A DNA stretch of 64,000 bases from PALSA-612 sp963776735 (GTDB lineage Bacteria > Actinomycetota > Thermoleophilia > Gaiellales > Gaiellaceae): the NCBI GenBank assembly GCA_963776735.1, contig CAVZNV010000018.1, positions 310,001 through 374,000 on the forward strand, read 5' to 3'. Below, piece by piece: positions 52,228 to 61,200 of the stretch. The notes under the pieces are model-generated. The model did no database searches and was not told the DNA's origin. It saw only the letters and a list, made by a program, of their open reading frames with translations. The translations under genes were made by a program, and so were the position numbers. How positions within the stretch are numbered: position 1 is the first letter of the stretch; each line of letters opens with the position of its first letter.

Positions 52228-52299
52228 CCCCACCCAGGGTGGGGAGGCCGGACAACCGCCCGCCACCCACTTCGACCATAGCCACGAAACGCGCACGGA
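52228..52299 (-). repeat. Dispersed intergenic repeat, copy 2 (reverse orientation)
   Basis: The complement of this stretch has TCCGTGCGCGTTTCGTG (52283-52299), GGGTGGCGGGCGGTT (52254-52268) and the palindrome CCCCACCCTGGGTGGGG (52228-52244), the same blocks as at 35814-35893. It lies between convergent genes; a 12-bp palindrome ACCCGGCCGGGT (52341-52352) follows before the next gene. No coding sequence is seen in 52220-52366. Confidence 0.6.
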
Positions 52300-52366
52300 T
52301 GGGGCGCAGGATCGTGCCGATTGTGTGAATCCTGCTCCACACCCGGCCGGGTCGGACAGGCCGGAG

Positions 52367-52549
52367 CTAGCGCGCCGGCTGCAGGTATGCGCAACGCCGC
52401 GCGTCGCCCGGAAGTGGTGAGGAGGCGACCTTCGTGACGATGAACCGTCCCGCCTGATCCTCGACCTCGGCGCCGACCTGCGGCGGGTCGCCGTCCCGCT
52501 CGTGCAGCGAATAGCCGTTCGGCGTCGAGACGAAGAGGACGTAGCTCAC
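52367..52549 (-). CDS. Small hypothetical protein (60 residues)
   Basis: GTG 52549 opens a 60-residue frame with a beta-rich pattern: SYVLFVSTPNGYSLHERDG, PPQVGAEVEDQAGRFIVTKVASSPLPG and CAYLQPAR at the end. Similar short beta-barrel-like proteins occur in actinobacteria but I cannot name the family. It lies 22 bases downstream of the radical SAM gene on the same strand and may be SOS-controlled with it. Confidence 0.55.
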   Translation of the reverse strand: MSYVLFVSTPNGYSLHERDGDPPQVGAEVEDQAGRFIVTKVASSPLPGDARRCAYLQPAR

Positions 52550-52571
52550 GGCGAGATCGTATCGGCCTCGG

Positions 52572-53471
52572 TCACGCGAGGGACAGGGACAGCTGCTCGG
52601 GTTCCGGCGGCGGCCGCAGGACGGGTCGCCGCGTCCCTGCGCCGGACTCGCGGCCGAGCCGCGCGACGAGCTCCTTGACCGGCTTCGTCTCCGCCGCGGT
52701 CAGGTACGCCCGCTGCCCGTAGAGCTGCTCGTACCGTTCGACCTGCTCGGGCCAGTCGCGGCCGAGCTGCGCGAGGAAGTGCTCCCGCGTACCGGTCTTG
52801 AGGTAGAGGAGGTTCGCCCAGATGCCCGTCGCGCCTGCAGCGCGTGCAGCGCGGACGACCTCGGCCAGCTGGTCCGGCCGGTCCGAGATGCCCGGCAACA
52901 CCGGCGCGATGCCGACGCCGGCCTTGATGCCGGCGTCCGCCAGTTCGCGCAATGCACGCAGCCGTTGCCTGGGGGGAGGCGTTCCCGGCTCGGTGCGCCG
53001 CCAGACCTCCGCGTCGAGCGTCGGCACGGAGAACGTGATCGAGATGTCCGCCCGCGAGGCGGCCTCGACGAGCACGTCGATGTCGCGCACGATCATCGGG
53101 CTGCGCGTGATCAGGTGGAACGGGTTCCGCGCGTCCCGCAGAGCTTCGAGGCAGGTCCTGGTCAGCCTGTACCGGCCCTCGGCCGGCTGGTAAGGGTCGG
53201 TCGCCGCCCCGATCGCGATCGGCTCGCGCTTCCAGGTCGTCCGCGCCAACTCTCGGCGCAGCACGGCGGCGACGTTCGTCTTCACCCGGATCGACCGTCC
53301 GTACTCGTCGCCCGAAGGCCGATCGGCGCGCCGCTCGAAGGCCCGCACGTAGCAGAACGTGCAACGGTGAGCACAGCCCATGTACGGGTTGAGCGACCAC
53401 TCGAACGGCATGCCCTTCACGCGATTGAGCGCCGCCCGGCACGGCTCCTCGCGGTACTCCACCCGGTCCAT
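52572..53471 (-). CDS. Radical SAM protein of the SplB-like/Rv2578c family
   Basis: A 299-residue protein (COG1533) starting at ATG 53471. The 4Fe-4S motif is MGCAHRCTFCYVRAF; the family stretches NPYMGC, VLRRELAR, IAIGAATDPYQPAEG, LTRTCLEALRDARNPFHLITRS and DISITFSVPTLD follow. It is related to spore photoproduct lyase but lacks the lyase's special C-terminal Cys region, so the substrate is unknown. A perfect SOS box lies 14 bases upstream of the start, so LexA control and a DNA-damage role are likely. Confidence 0.88.
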   Translation of the reverse strand: MDRVEYREEPCRAALNRVKGMPFEWSLNPYMGCAHRCTFCYVRAFERRADRPSGDEYGRSIRVKTNVAAVLRRELARTTWKREPIAIGAATDPYQPAEGRYRLTRTCLEALRDARNPFHLITRSPMIVRDIDVLVEAASRADISITFSVPTLDAEVWRRTEPGTPPPRQRLRALRELADAGIKAGVGIAPVLPGISDRPDQLAEVVRAARAAGATGIWANLLYLKTGTREHFLAQLGRDWPEQVERYEQLYGQRAYLTAAETKPVKELVARLGRESGAGTRRPVLRPPPEPEQLSLSLA

Positions 53472-53484
53472 GCCCGAACGTTAT

Positions 53485-53498
53485 CGAACACATGTTCG
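53485..53498. promoter_or_regulatory. SOS box (LexA/DinR type)
   Basis: CGAACACATGTTCG is a perfect match to the Gram-positive LexA consensus CGAAC-RNRY-GTTCG. It lies between the radical SAM gene (start 53471, minus) and the CNNM/CBS gene (start 53589, plus), 14 bases before the former. Confidence 0.85.
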
Positions 53499-53527
53499 TC
53501 TCCGCAAGAGCCGACAGACGCGTTCCC

Positions 53528-53533
53528 TATACT
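53528..53533 (+). promoter_or_regulatory. -10 box TATACT for the CNNM/CBS gene
   Basis: A consensus-like TATACT lies 55 bases before ATG 53589 on the plus strand, leaving a leader of about 50 bases. Confidence 0.4.
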
Positions 53534-53588
53534 CCGGCTAGCTGGTGGCCGACGACTCGCCTCGACCCGCCGCCCTCCGATCGAGGGC

Positions 53589-54914
53589 ATGAACCTCGCG
53601 CTTCTCCTCCTCGCCGTTGCGGCCCTGATCCTCCTGAACGCGTTCTTCGTGGCGGCCGAGTACGGGCTCGTGACCGCACGGAAGACGCGCTTGCAGGAGC
53701 TCGCCGACGAAGGCAACCGACGGGCGAAGCTCGTCCTGCGGATCACGAGCGACCCGGCGAGGTTCATCGCGGCGATGCAGCTCGGCGTCACCGCCACGAG
53801 CCTGGCAATCGGTGCTCTCGGCGAGCCGGTTCTCCGGCGCGTGCTCGACCCGGTGCTCGCCGGTCTGGCCGCCGTGATCCTCGCGTTCCTGATCATCACC
53901 TTCTTCCACGTCGTCGTCGGCGAGCTGATGCCGAAAGGAATCTCGCTGACGTACTCGGAGCGGGTTGCCCTCGGCGTCGCCGCGCCGGTGCGGGGCTTCT
54001 TCTTCGTCTTCAAGCCGCTGATCTGGCTCCTGCAACGGTCGAGCGAGCTCGGCCTCCGGGCGCTTGGCCTCGAGCCGCCGTCCGGTGAGGCGGCCGGACT
54101 CTCCGAGACGGAGCTGAAGATGCTGCTCCGGAGCTCGGAGAAGGAGGGCGAGATCGAGACCGAGGAGCGGGAGATGCTCTACAAGGTCTTCGACTTCGCG
54201 GACAAGGAGGTCTCGGACGTGATGGTGCCGAGACCGGAGGTCGTCGCGCTCTCGCTCGAGTTGTCGCCGCAGGAGTGCATGCGGGCTGCGGTCGAGAACC
54301 CGTACACGCGCTACCCGGTCTACCGCGAGTCGCTGGACGAGATCGTCGGCGTCCTCCACGTCCGCGACCTGTTCCGTGCGGCCGAGGAGGCAGGCGGTAT
54401 CGACAGGGTGGACGTCGAGTTGCTGCTTCGCCCCGTCCACGCCGTTCCGGAGACGAAGGATCTGGCGGCGTTGCTGCGGGACTTCCGGCGCACGAAGGAG
54501 CACATGGCGGTCGTCATCGACGAGTACGGGGCGATGGAGGGCATCGTCACGCTCGAAGACCTGCTCGAGGAGATCGTCGGCGAGATCGAGGACGAGTTCG
54601 ACCTGCCGGACGAGTCGGTGGAGCGGGTCGACGAGCACCGGATCCGGATTCACGGCACGTTCACGATCGACGACTTCAACGAGGAGTTCCACGCGTCGCT
54701 GCCGGAGGAGGACTACAACACGGTCGGCGGTTTCGTCTTCGGCGAGCTCGGCCACGCGCCCCACGAGGGCGACACGGTTGTGCACGACGGCCTGCGCTTC
54801 ACCGTCTACGAGATCGACGGAAACCGGATCGAGCGGCTCGAGGTGGAGTTCAAGCCCGTCGCGAGCGTGACCGAGCGCTCGGACGAGGATCCCGAAGCCG
54901 ACGAAGCCGCTTGA
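53589..54914 (+). CDS. CNNM/CorC-type membrane protein with CBS pair and CorC_HlyC domain
   Basis: A 441-residue putative magnesium/cobalt efflux or hemolysin-like protein. Residues 1-180 form the CNNM (DUF21) domain with four hydrophobic segments and the conserved FFVAAEYGLVTARKTRLQ and VVVGELMPKGISL. The CBS pair (DVMVPRPEVVALSLEL, YPVYRESLDEIVGVLHVRDL, MAVVIDEYGAMEGIVTLEDLLEEIVGEIEDE) spans about 200-330. The C-terminal transporter-associated domain (NTVGGFVFGELGHAP) follows. Its stop overlaps the TTG start of the alcohol dehydrogenase gene. Confidence 0.93.
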   Translation: MNLALLLLAVAALILLNAFFVAAEYGLVTARKTRLQELADEGNRRAKLVLRITSDPARFIAAMQLGVTATSLAIGALGEPVLRRVLDPVLAGLAAVILAFLIITFFHVVVGELMPKGISLTYSERVALGVAAPVRGFFFVFKPLIWLLQRSSELGLRALGLEPPSGEAAGLSETELKMLLRSSEKEGEIETEEREMLYKVFDFADKEVSDVMVPRPEVVALSLELSPQECMRAAVENPYTRYPVYRESLDEIVGVLHVRDLFRAAEEAGGIDRVDVELLLRPVHAVPETKDLAALLRDFRRTKEHMAVVIDEYGAMEGIVTLEDLLEEIVGEIEDEFDLPDESVERVDEHRIRIHGTFTIDDFNEEFHASLPEEDYNTVGGFVFGELGHAPHEGDTVVHDGLRFTVYEIDGNRIERLEVEFKPVASVTERSDEDPEADEAA

Positions 54915-55936
54915 AGGCGGTCGTGATCGAGCGGCCGGGGGCGGTCGCGCTGCGTGACCTCGATCCGCCCGTGTGCGGGCCTGCCGACGTCGTCGTGCGC
55001 AGCCGCGCCGCGGGCGTGTGCCGCACCGACCTCGAGGTGCTCCGGGGCGAGCTCGACTCGCGCTGGGTGCGGTATCCCTGCGTGCCGGGCCACGAGTGGA
55101 GCGGCGAGATCGTCGAGGTGGGGGAGGCCGTCGAAGGGCTCGCGGCCGGCGACCGCGTCGTGTGCGAGGGGATGATCCCGTGCAGGCACTGCCGCCGGTG
55201 CGCCGCCGGCGACACCAACCTCTGCGAGAACTACGATCAGCTCGGCTTCACGCGCACGGGCGGGTACGGCGAGCTGGTGCTCGTTCCGGCGCGCGTGGTG
55301 CACGAGCTGCCCGGCCGCGTCGGATTCGACGAGGCGGTGCTGGTAGAGCCTGCGTCTGTCGTCCTGCGCGCACTCGAGCGCGCGAGACTCGCGGCGGGCG
55401 AGGCGGTGGGTGTCGTGGGCGTGGGGACGCTCGGGTCGCTCGCGATCCTGCTCGCTCGGCTCGGTGGCGCGGAGCGCGTCGTCGCGTACGGCGTGCGTGT
55501 GGAGGAGCTCGAGCTCGCCCGGATGCTGGGAGCCGACGAGACGGTCGACGTCTCTCGTGGCGATCCCGCGGCTGCCGGTTTCGACCTGGTCGTCGAGACG
55601 GCTGGTGCGGTGCCTGCCGTCGAGCTCGCGACCCGACTCGTGCGCGAGGGAGGTCGCGTCGTGCTGCTCGGGATCGCCGGGGAAGGGAAGACGCTGGCGA
55701 CGCTACCGGCCGATCGGATCGCGCTGCGCGACCTCGAGCTGATCGGCAGCGTCGGGTACACGTCGGCGGTGTGGTCGCGCGTCGTCGAGCTCCTGCACGA
55801 AGGCCGGCTCGACCTCGCACCGATCGTCACACACCGCTTCCCGCTGGCCGAGTTCGAGCGCGCGTTCGACCTGATGGAGAACCGCGAGGGAATCGTGGCC
55901 AAGATCGTGCTCGAGCACGACCCGCCCTCCGCCTGA
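54911..55936 (+). CDS. Zinc-dependent medium-chain alcohol/polyol dehydrogenase
   Basis: A 341-residue MDR-family dehydrogenase starting at TTG 54911 (TTGA overlap). Catalytic zinc ligands appear in GVCRTDLEV and PGHEWSGEIV; the structural-zinc lobe is CRHCRRCAAGDTNLC. The cofactor fold is VGVVGVGTLGSLAILLARLGG. It resembles sorbitol/threonine-type dehydrogenases of sugar and polyol catabolism. With the Gfo/Idh and isomerase genes next door and a sugar ABC transporter, polyol oxidation is plausible. Confidence 0.9.
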   Translation: MKAVVIERPGAVALRDLDPPVCGPADVVVRSRAAGVCRTDLEVLRGELDSRWVRYPCVPGHEWSGEIVEVGEAVEGLAAGDRVVCEGMIPCRHCRRCAAGDTNLCENYDQLGFTRTGGYGELVLVPARVVHELPGRVGFDEAVLVEPASVVLRALERARLAAGEAVGVVGVGTLGSLAILLARLGGAERVVAYGVRVEELELARMLGADETVDVSRGDPAAAGFDLVVETAGAVPAVELATRLVREGGRVVLLGIAGEGKTLATLPADRIALRDLELIGSVGYTSAVWSRVVELLHEGRLDLAPIVTHRFPLAEFERAFDLMENREGIVAKIVLEHDPPSA

Positions 55937-55975
55937 AGGCCTGGCCCGGCCGCCGCATGCAGTTTTTGTTTTCCC

Positions 55976-56007
55976 CCGGGGGCGCTTTGCGCCTTGCCCC
56001 CGGTTTT
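55976..56007 (+). terminator. Terminator after the alcohol dehydrogenase gene
   Basis: CCGGGGGC and GCCCCCGG form an 8-bp stem, with an inner GGCGC/GCGCC-type hairpin, followed by TTTT. It lies in the convergent gap 55937-56072, which contains no gene; a CACCCATGGGTG palindrome and a GGGTGGCGGG block (56035-56044) resemble part of the dispersed intergenic repeat. Confidence 0.65.
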
Positions 56008-56072
56008 GAGGGTAGCGCGGAAAAGCGCACCCATGGGTGGCGGGAGTGTGACGAAAGCTGCGCAGTGCCGGC

Positions 56073-57224
56073 TCAGAGCGAGCGGTAGCTCAGCTCTTCC
56101 CGTGCGCCCGACTCGCTCGAGCGGACGATCGCGTCGCACACCTCGGCGGCCCGGTAGCCGTCCTCGAACGTCGCACCCACCGGCCCGACGTCGCCGTCGT
56201 CGGCGATCGCCTTCAGCAGATGGTGGATCTCGTGGACGAATGTCTCGCCCCAGCCGATGATGTGGCCGGGCGGCCACCAGAAGTCCCACCACGGGTGGTC
56301 GGGCTCGGACACGAGCACGGTCTTGAAGCCGCGCGCGCGGTCGCCGTCGGCACGGAACACCTGCAGCTCGTTGAGACGCTCCATGTCGAACGCGAGCGAC
56401 GCCTTCGTGCCGTTGATCTCCCACTGGAGCGCGTTGCGGCGGCCGAGCGCGAGCCGGGTCGCCTCGATCGTTCCGACGGCGCCGTTCTCGAACGTCACTG
56501 CGGCCTCGATCGCGTCGTCGACCTGGCGGCCGGGGAGGAACGTCTTCGCGAGCCCCGACACGGTCGCGAACTCGCCGACGAGTGACCTGGCCAGGTCGAT
56601 CACGTGCGCGCCGAGGTCGCCGAGCGCACCCGAGCCCGCCTCGTCCGCGTGGAAGCGCCACGTGTCGAGGGACGGATCGTCGCCCCAGTCCTGCAGATAG
56701 CGGCCGCGAAAGTGGCGGATCTCGCCGAGCTCGCCTGCCTCGATCATGTCGCGCGCGAGCCGGTTCGCCGGGACGAAGCGGTAGTTGAACGCGCACAGGT
56801 GCTTGACGCCGGTCGCCGCCACACGGCGCCAGATCTCGTAGCTCTCGTCGGCAGTCCGGCCCAGCGGCTTCTCGCAGAGGACGTGCTTGCCCGCCTCCGC
56901 GGCGGCGATCGTCGGCTCGGCGTGGAGCGAGTTCGGCCCGCCGTTGTCGAACAGGCCGATCTCGGGATCGGAGATGAGGTCGTGCCAGTCGGTCGTCCAG
57001 CGCTCGTACCCGTACCGCTCGGCGGCGTTCCGCACCGCCTCTTCGTTCCGGCCGGCGATCGAGACGAGCCGCGGCACGAGCGGCGGCGGCCAGGTCATGT
57101 ACGCGATCTTCTTGAACGCGTTGGAGTGCGCCTTGCCCATGAAGGCGTAGCCGAGCATCCCCACGCCGATCTGCGGCACGTTCCCGCCTGCGACCTCGCC
57201 CGGCGCTGCGCCGATGCCGCTCAT
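56073..57224 (-). CDS. Gfo/Idh/MocA-family oxidoreductase
   Basis: A 383-residue NAD(P)-dependent sugar/inositol-type dehydrogenase. The Rossmann motif is VGMLGYAFMGKAHSNAF, followed by CEKPLGRTADESYEIW with the catalytic-lysine EKP motif and GALGDLGAHVIDLARSLVG, with a conserved His. The C-terminal part has PPGHIIGWGETFVHEI. Its start overlaps the stop of the isomerase gene upstream (ATGA), so they form an operon. Relatives oxidise inositol, glucosides or hexose derivatives; the substrate is not identifiable. Confidence 0.9.
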   Translation of the reverse strand: MSGIGAAPGEVAGGNVPQIGVGMLGYAFMGKAHSNAFKKIAYMTWPPPLVPRLVSIAGRNEEAVRNAAERYGYERWTTDWHDLISDPEIGLFDNGGPNSLHAEPTIAAAEAGKHVLCEKPLGRTADESYEIWRRVAATGVKHLCAFNYRFVPANRLARDMIEAGELGEIRHFRGRYLQDWGDDPSLDTWRFHADEAGSGALGDLGAHVIDLARSLVGEFATVSGLAKTFLPGRQVDDAIEAAVTFENGAVGTIEATRLALGRRNALQWEINGTKASLAFDMERLNELQVFRADGDRARGFKTVLVSEPDHPWWDFWWPPGHIIGWGETFVHEIHHLLKAIADDGDVGPVGATFEDGYRAAEVCDAIVRSSESGAREELSYRSL

Positions 57225-58225
57225 TCGCCGCTCCGCTGCATGGCCGCGTCGAAGACGACGTCGGACGGCTTGAAGTCGGTGCGTCGGACGAAGGCGAGCG
57301 CGTCTTGCGCGCCCCACTCGCGGTCCATGCCGGAGTCCTCCCACTCGATCGACAGCGGCCCCGAGTAGCCGATCCGGTTCAGCGCCCGGATCAGCGCCTC
57401 GAAGTCGACGTCGCCGTGTCCGGGCGAGACGAAGTCCCAGCCGCGCTCGCGCTCGCCGAAGTTCAGGTGGCCGCCGAGAATCGACTTGCGCCCGTCGAGG
57501 AGCTTCTTCGAGTCCTTCACGTGGACGTGGTAGATGCGGTCGCCGAACTCGAGCACGAACTCGGCCGAGTCGAGGTGCTGGTGTGCGAAGTGGCTCGGAT
57601 CGAAGTTGATGCCGAAGCCCGCGCGGCGGCCGATCGCGTCCAGTGTCTTCCGCGTGGTGACGAAGTCGTACGCGATCTCGGTCGGGTGCACTTCGAGCCC
57701 GAAGCGGACGCCCTCGGCATCGAAGACGTCGATGATCGGCCCCCAGCGGTGCGCGAAGTCCTGGTACCCGCGCTCGATCTCGGCGAAGTCGTTGGGCGGG
57801 AACGAGTAGAGCATGTGCCAGACGGCCGAGCCGGTGAAGCCGTTCACGTGCGTGACGCCGAGCCGGGCAGCCGCGCGTGCCGTGTCCTTCATTCGCTCGC
57901 CCGCGCGCTGCCGCACGCCTTCGGGGTCGCCGTCTCCCCATACCTCGGGCGGCACGATCGCGCGGTGGCGCGCGTCGATCGGGTCGCACACGCACTGGCC
58001 GACGAGGTGCGCGCCGATCGCGAAGCAGTTCAGATGGTTGCGCTCTAGCACTTCCTGCACCGAGCGGACGTAACCGTCCTCGGCGAGCGCGCGGTCGATC
58101 TCGAAGTGGTCGCCCCAGCACGCGAGCTCGAGTCCGTCGAAGCCCCACTCGCCGGCCTTGCGCGCGAGCTCCTCGAGCGGCAGGTCGGCCCATTGGCCGG
58201 TGAAGAGCGTGACGGGGCGGGCCAT
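57221..58225 (-). CDS. Sugar phosphate isomerase/epimerase (xylose-isomerase-like TIM barrel)
   Basis: A 334-residue AP-endonuclease-2-fold protein. Metal ligands of the family are seen in GFDGLELACWGDHFEID, GLEVHPTEIAYDFVT, GINFDPSHFAHQHLD, YHVHVKDSK and SIEWED. It is usually paired with Gfo/Idh dehydrogenases in degradation of inositol, glycosides or sugar acids, as here (ATGA overlap). The start ATG 58225 is divergent from the large UnbU-UnbV-like gene. Confidence 0.88.
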   Translation of the reverse strand: MARPVTLFTGQWADLPLEELARKAGEWGFDGLELACWGDHFEIDRALAEDGYVRSVQEVLERNHLNCFAIGAHLVGQCVCDPIDARHRAIVPPEVWGDGDPEGVRQRAGERMKDTARAAARLGVTHVNGFTGSAVWHMLYSFPPNDFAEIERGYQDFAHRWGPIIDVFDAEGVRFGLEVHPTEIAYDFVTTRKTLDAIGRRAGFGINFDPSHFAHQHLDSAEFVLEFGDRIYHVHVKDSKKLLDGRKSILGGHLNFGERERGWDFVSPGHGDVDFEALIRALNRIGYSGPLSIEWEDSGMDREWGAQDALAFVRRTDFKPSDVVFDAAMQRSGE

Positions 58226-58256
58226 ACCTGGGCAGATACTAAGGCCGGAGCCGCAC

Positions 58257-58262
58257 TACCAT
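58257..58262 (+). promoter_or_regulatory. -10 box TACCAT for the UnbU-UnbV-like gene
   Basis: TACCAT ends 6 bases before ATG 58269 in the divergent gap from the isomerase gene. Confidence 0.5.
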
Positions 58263-58268
58263 TCAGCC

Positions 58269-61200
58269 ATGGCAACGACCGCCGCCGCTGCGCCCGCCGG
58301 CCGGCCGACGCTCTCCATCCGCGGCACCTCGTACCCGGTGCTGCTGCCGACGTGGCGCGACCCGCGGCTGCACCTCGCGGCGGTGATCATCTCGCTCCAG
58401 ATCCTCGGCCAGACGGCGTTCGACTTCAGGCTGTCGATCGCGCAGATCCTGATCGCCCTCGGCACCTGCGCCGTGCTCGAGGTCGGGATCGCGTTCAGGC
58501 AGCAGCACGTGATCATGTGGCCGGCCAGCGCGCTCTTGACGGGCAACGGCGTCGCCTTCGTCCTCCGCGTCCCGGGGACGGTGCACGGCGACTGGTGGAG
58601 CACGAACGGCTGGTGGATCTTCGCCGGGACGGCCGCCGTGTCGCTGCTGTCGAAGTACGTGGTCAAGTGGCGCGGAAGCCACGTCTTCAACCCGTCGAAC
58701 TTCGGACTCGTCCTCTGCTTCCTCATCCTCGGGAAGCAGCGCGCTGAGCCGCTCGACTTCTGGTGGGGGCCGATGTCGCCGTGGATGGCGCTCGCGCTCG
58801 CGATCATCGTCGTCGGCGGCCTCGGGATCCTGCTGCGCCTGAAGCTGATCCAGATCGCGATCGGCTTCTGGGTCTCGTTCGCGGTGGGCATGGCGATCAT
58901 CGCCGCCACCGGCCACGCGATTACCGCCCGCTGGCACCTGGGGCCTGTGACGGGCCGCTACTTCTGGTGGATCCTGATCACCTCTCCGGAGGTGCTCGTC
59001 TTCATGTTCTTCATGATCACCGACCCGAAGACGACGCCGAAGGGGCGGCTCGCGCGGCTCGTCTACGGCGTCGGGATCGGCCTGCTGGCGACGATCCTGA
59101 TCGCGCCGATGCGGACCGAGTTCGCCGCCAAGGTGGCGCTGCTCGGCTCGCTGGCGATCGTCTGTGCCGCGCGGCCGCTGATCGAGTGGCTGTCGCCGGA
59201 CGCGGACACCGCAGACGACGGGATCGGTGCGTGGCTGAGGCGGATTGCGGCGCGGGGCCGGCTCGGCGTCGCGAAGGTCGGCGCGGCGGCGCTCGTCGGT
59301 GCCGCGGTCTTCGCCGGGCTGGCGACGCTCGCCGGTATCCCGGCGCGACCGGCCAGCGCGGCGGCGCCGCTCGCGGACACCGGACGGTTGCCGAAGATCA
59401 CGATCCTGCACTCGACCGGCGTCTCCAACCAGATCAGCCGCAAGGACGCGCGGCTCGTCGCACGCAGCCTCCTGGCCGACCTCCGCGACCAGGCGACGGC
59501 GCTGCGGACGCGGAACGCAAAGCGCCTGAGCCCGGGCTCCTGCTGCGACGCGCTCGCCGCCGCGAAGACGACGATCAAGCAGGGCGGAGAGATCACCGTG
59601 CCGGTCTACCGCCTCGACGCGATGCGTGTGAAGCTGCGGGCCGCGCAGGGACAGGGCGAGCCGATCGTCGTCGCGGCCGTCACCGGACTCGTGCAAAACA
59701 CCGTCTACAAGGGCGCGCCGGCGATGCTCGTCGGCCGCAGCCCGGCCGAGCCGTTCTCGGCCACGTTCCAGCTCGATCTCGGCGGCCGCGGCTACGAGCT
59801 GATTTCGACCACCGGAGCGGCCGTCCGCGGGCCGAAGGCGACGCCGCCGACGAGTGTCGTCTCCAGCTTCCAGGGCGTTCACCTCCAGGACGTGGCGGCG
59901 CAGGTCGGGCTGAACTTCCAGCAGGACGATTTCCACTTCGGCCTGACGCCCTCGGACGTCCACTCGATGATGGGCGGCGGGCTCTGCTGGCTGGACTACA
60001 ACAACGACGGCTGGGAAGATCTCTACGCCGTCAACTCGTACTCGGACTCGGACGTCGAGACGTGGCAGAAGCACGGCGGGCTGCCGACGAGCGCGCTGTT
60101 CGAGAACGTCCACGGAAAGTTTGTGAACGTCAGCAAGCAGACGCACACGAACATCGCCGTCCAGGGGAACGGGTGTGTGCCGATCGACCTCGGCAACGGC
60201 TATCCGAGCCTGTTCATCACCACCAACACCTACAACGTGCTGCTCCGAAACAACGGCGACGGCACGTTCACGAACATCACGCACGAGGCCGGCATCGACG
60301 CGTTCGGCACCTTCGGCTGGCACACGGGCGCGGCTATAGCGGACGTGAACGGCGACGGCAGGCCGGACATCTTCGTCTCCGGGTACGCAGACGTGAACGC
60401 GCCGGTCGACTCGCAGCGCGGCTTCCCCACGAACTACCAGGCGTTCCCGGAGCTGCTCTACCTGAACGAGGGGCCGGACAAGAACGGCGTGCCGCGCTTC
60501 AAGGAGGTCGCGCGTCAGGCCGGGCTGGACAGGCACCCGACCGACCACAGCCTCGGTGTGGTCGGCGACGAGTCGGGCTTCTACGTCGCGAACGACCTGA
60601 GCCCGAACCGTGACTACGTCGACGTGCCTGGAGGTCCGCTCGGCTTCCACTTCGTCGACCGCGCCGCCGGATTCGGGGTCGCCAACCCGAACGCGGGCAT
60701 GGGCGTCGCCGTGCAGGACTACTCGGGCGACGAGCTCCCCGACCTCTTCGTGACCAACTCGCGCGGGCAAGGGAACGCCGCCTACCGCAGCCGCACGAAC
60801 AGCAACCGGTACGCGAACGTCGCGTCGACGTTCGCGGCTGCGAGCGGAGGCGGCCAGACGGGCTGGGGTGACTCCTGGGTCGACCTCTCGAACGACGACC
60901 GGCTCGACCTCGTGTTCGCGAACGGCGCGATTCCCGTCACGAACCTGAAGCAGGATGCGGGGCGGATCGAGGTGCTCCAGAACGAGGGCAACGGCAAGTT
61001 TGCGAATGCGAGCAAGGCGGTCGGGCTCGATCCTGGGCCGCTCGTGAACGGCCGGGGCCTGGCCGTAGCGGACTTCGACAACGACGGTCGCATGGACATC
61101 GCGATCAACTCCATCGGCGGCAAGCTGATCCTTCTCCACAACACCGGCGGGACGGTGGGCCACTGGCTCGAGGTCAGCCTGAAGAAGATGGTGCCCGGCG

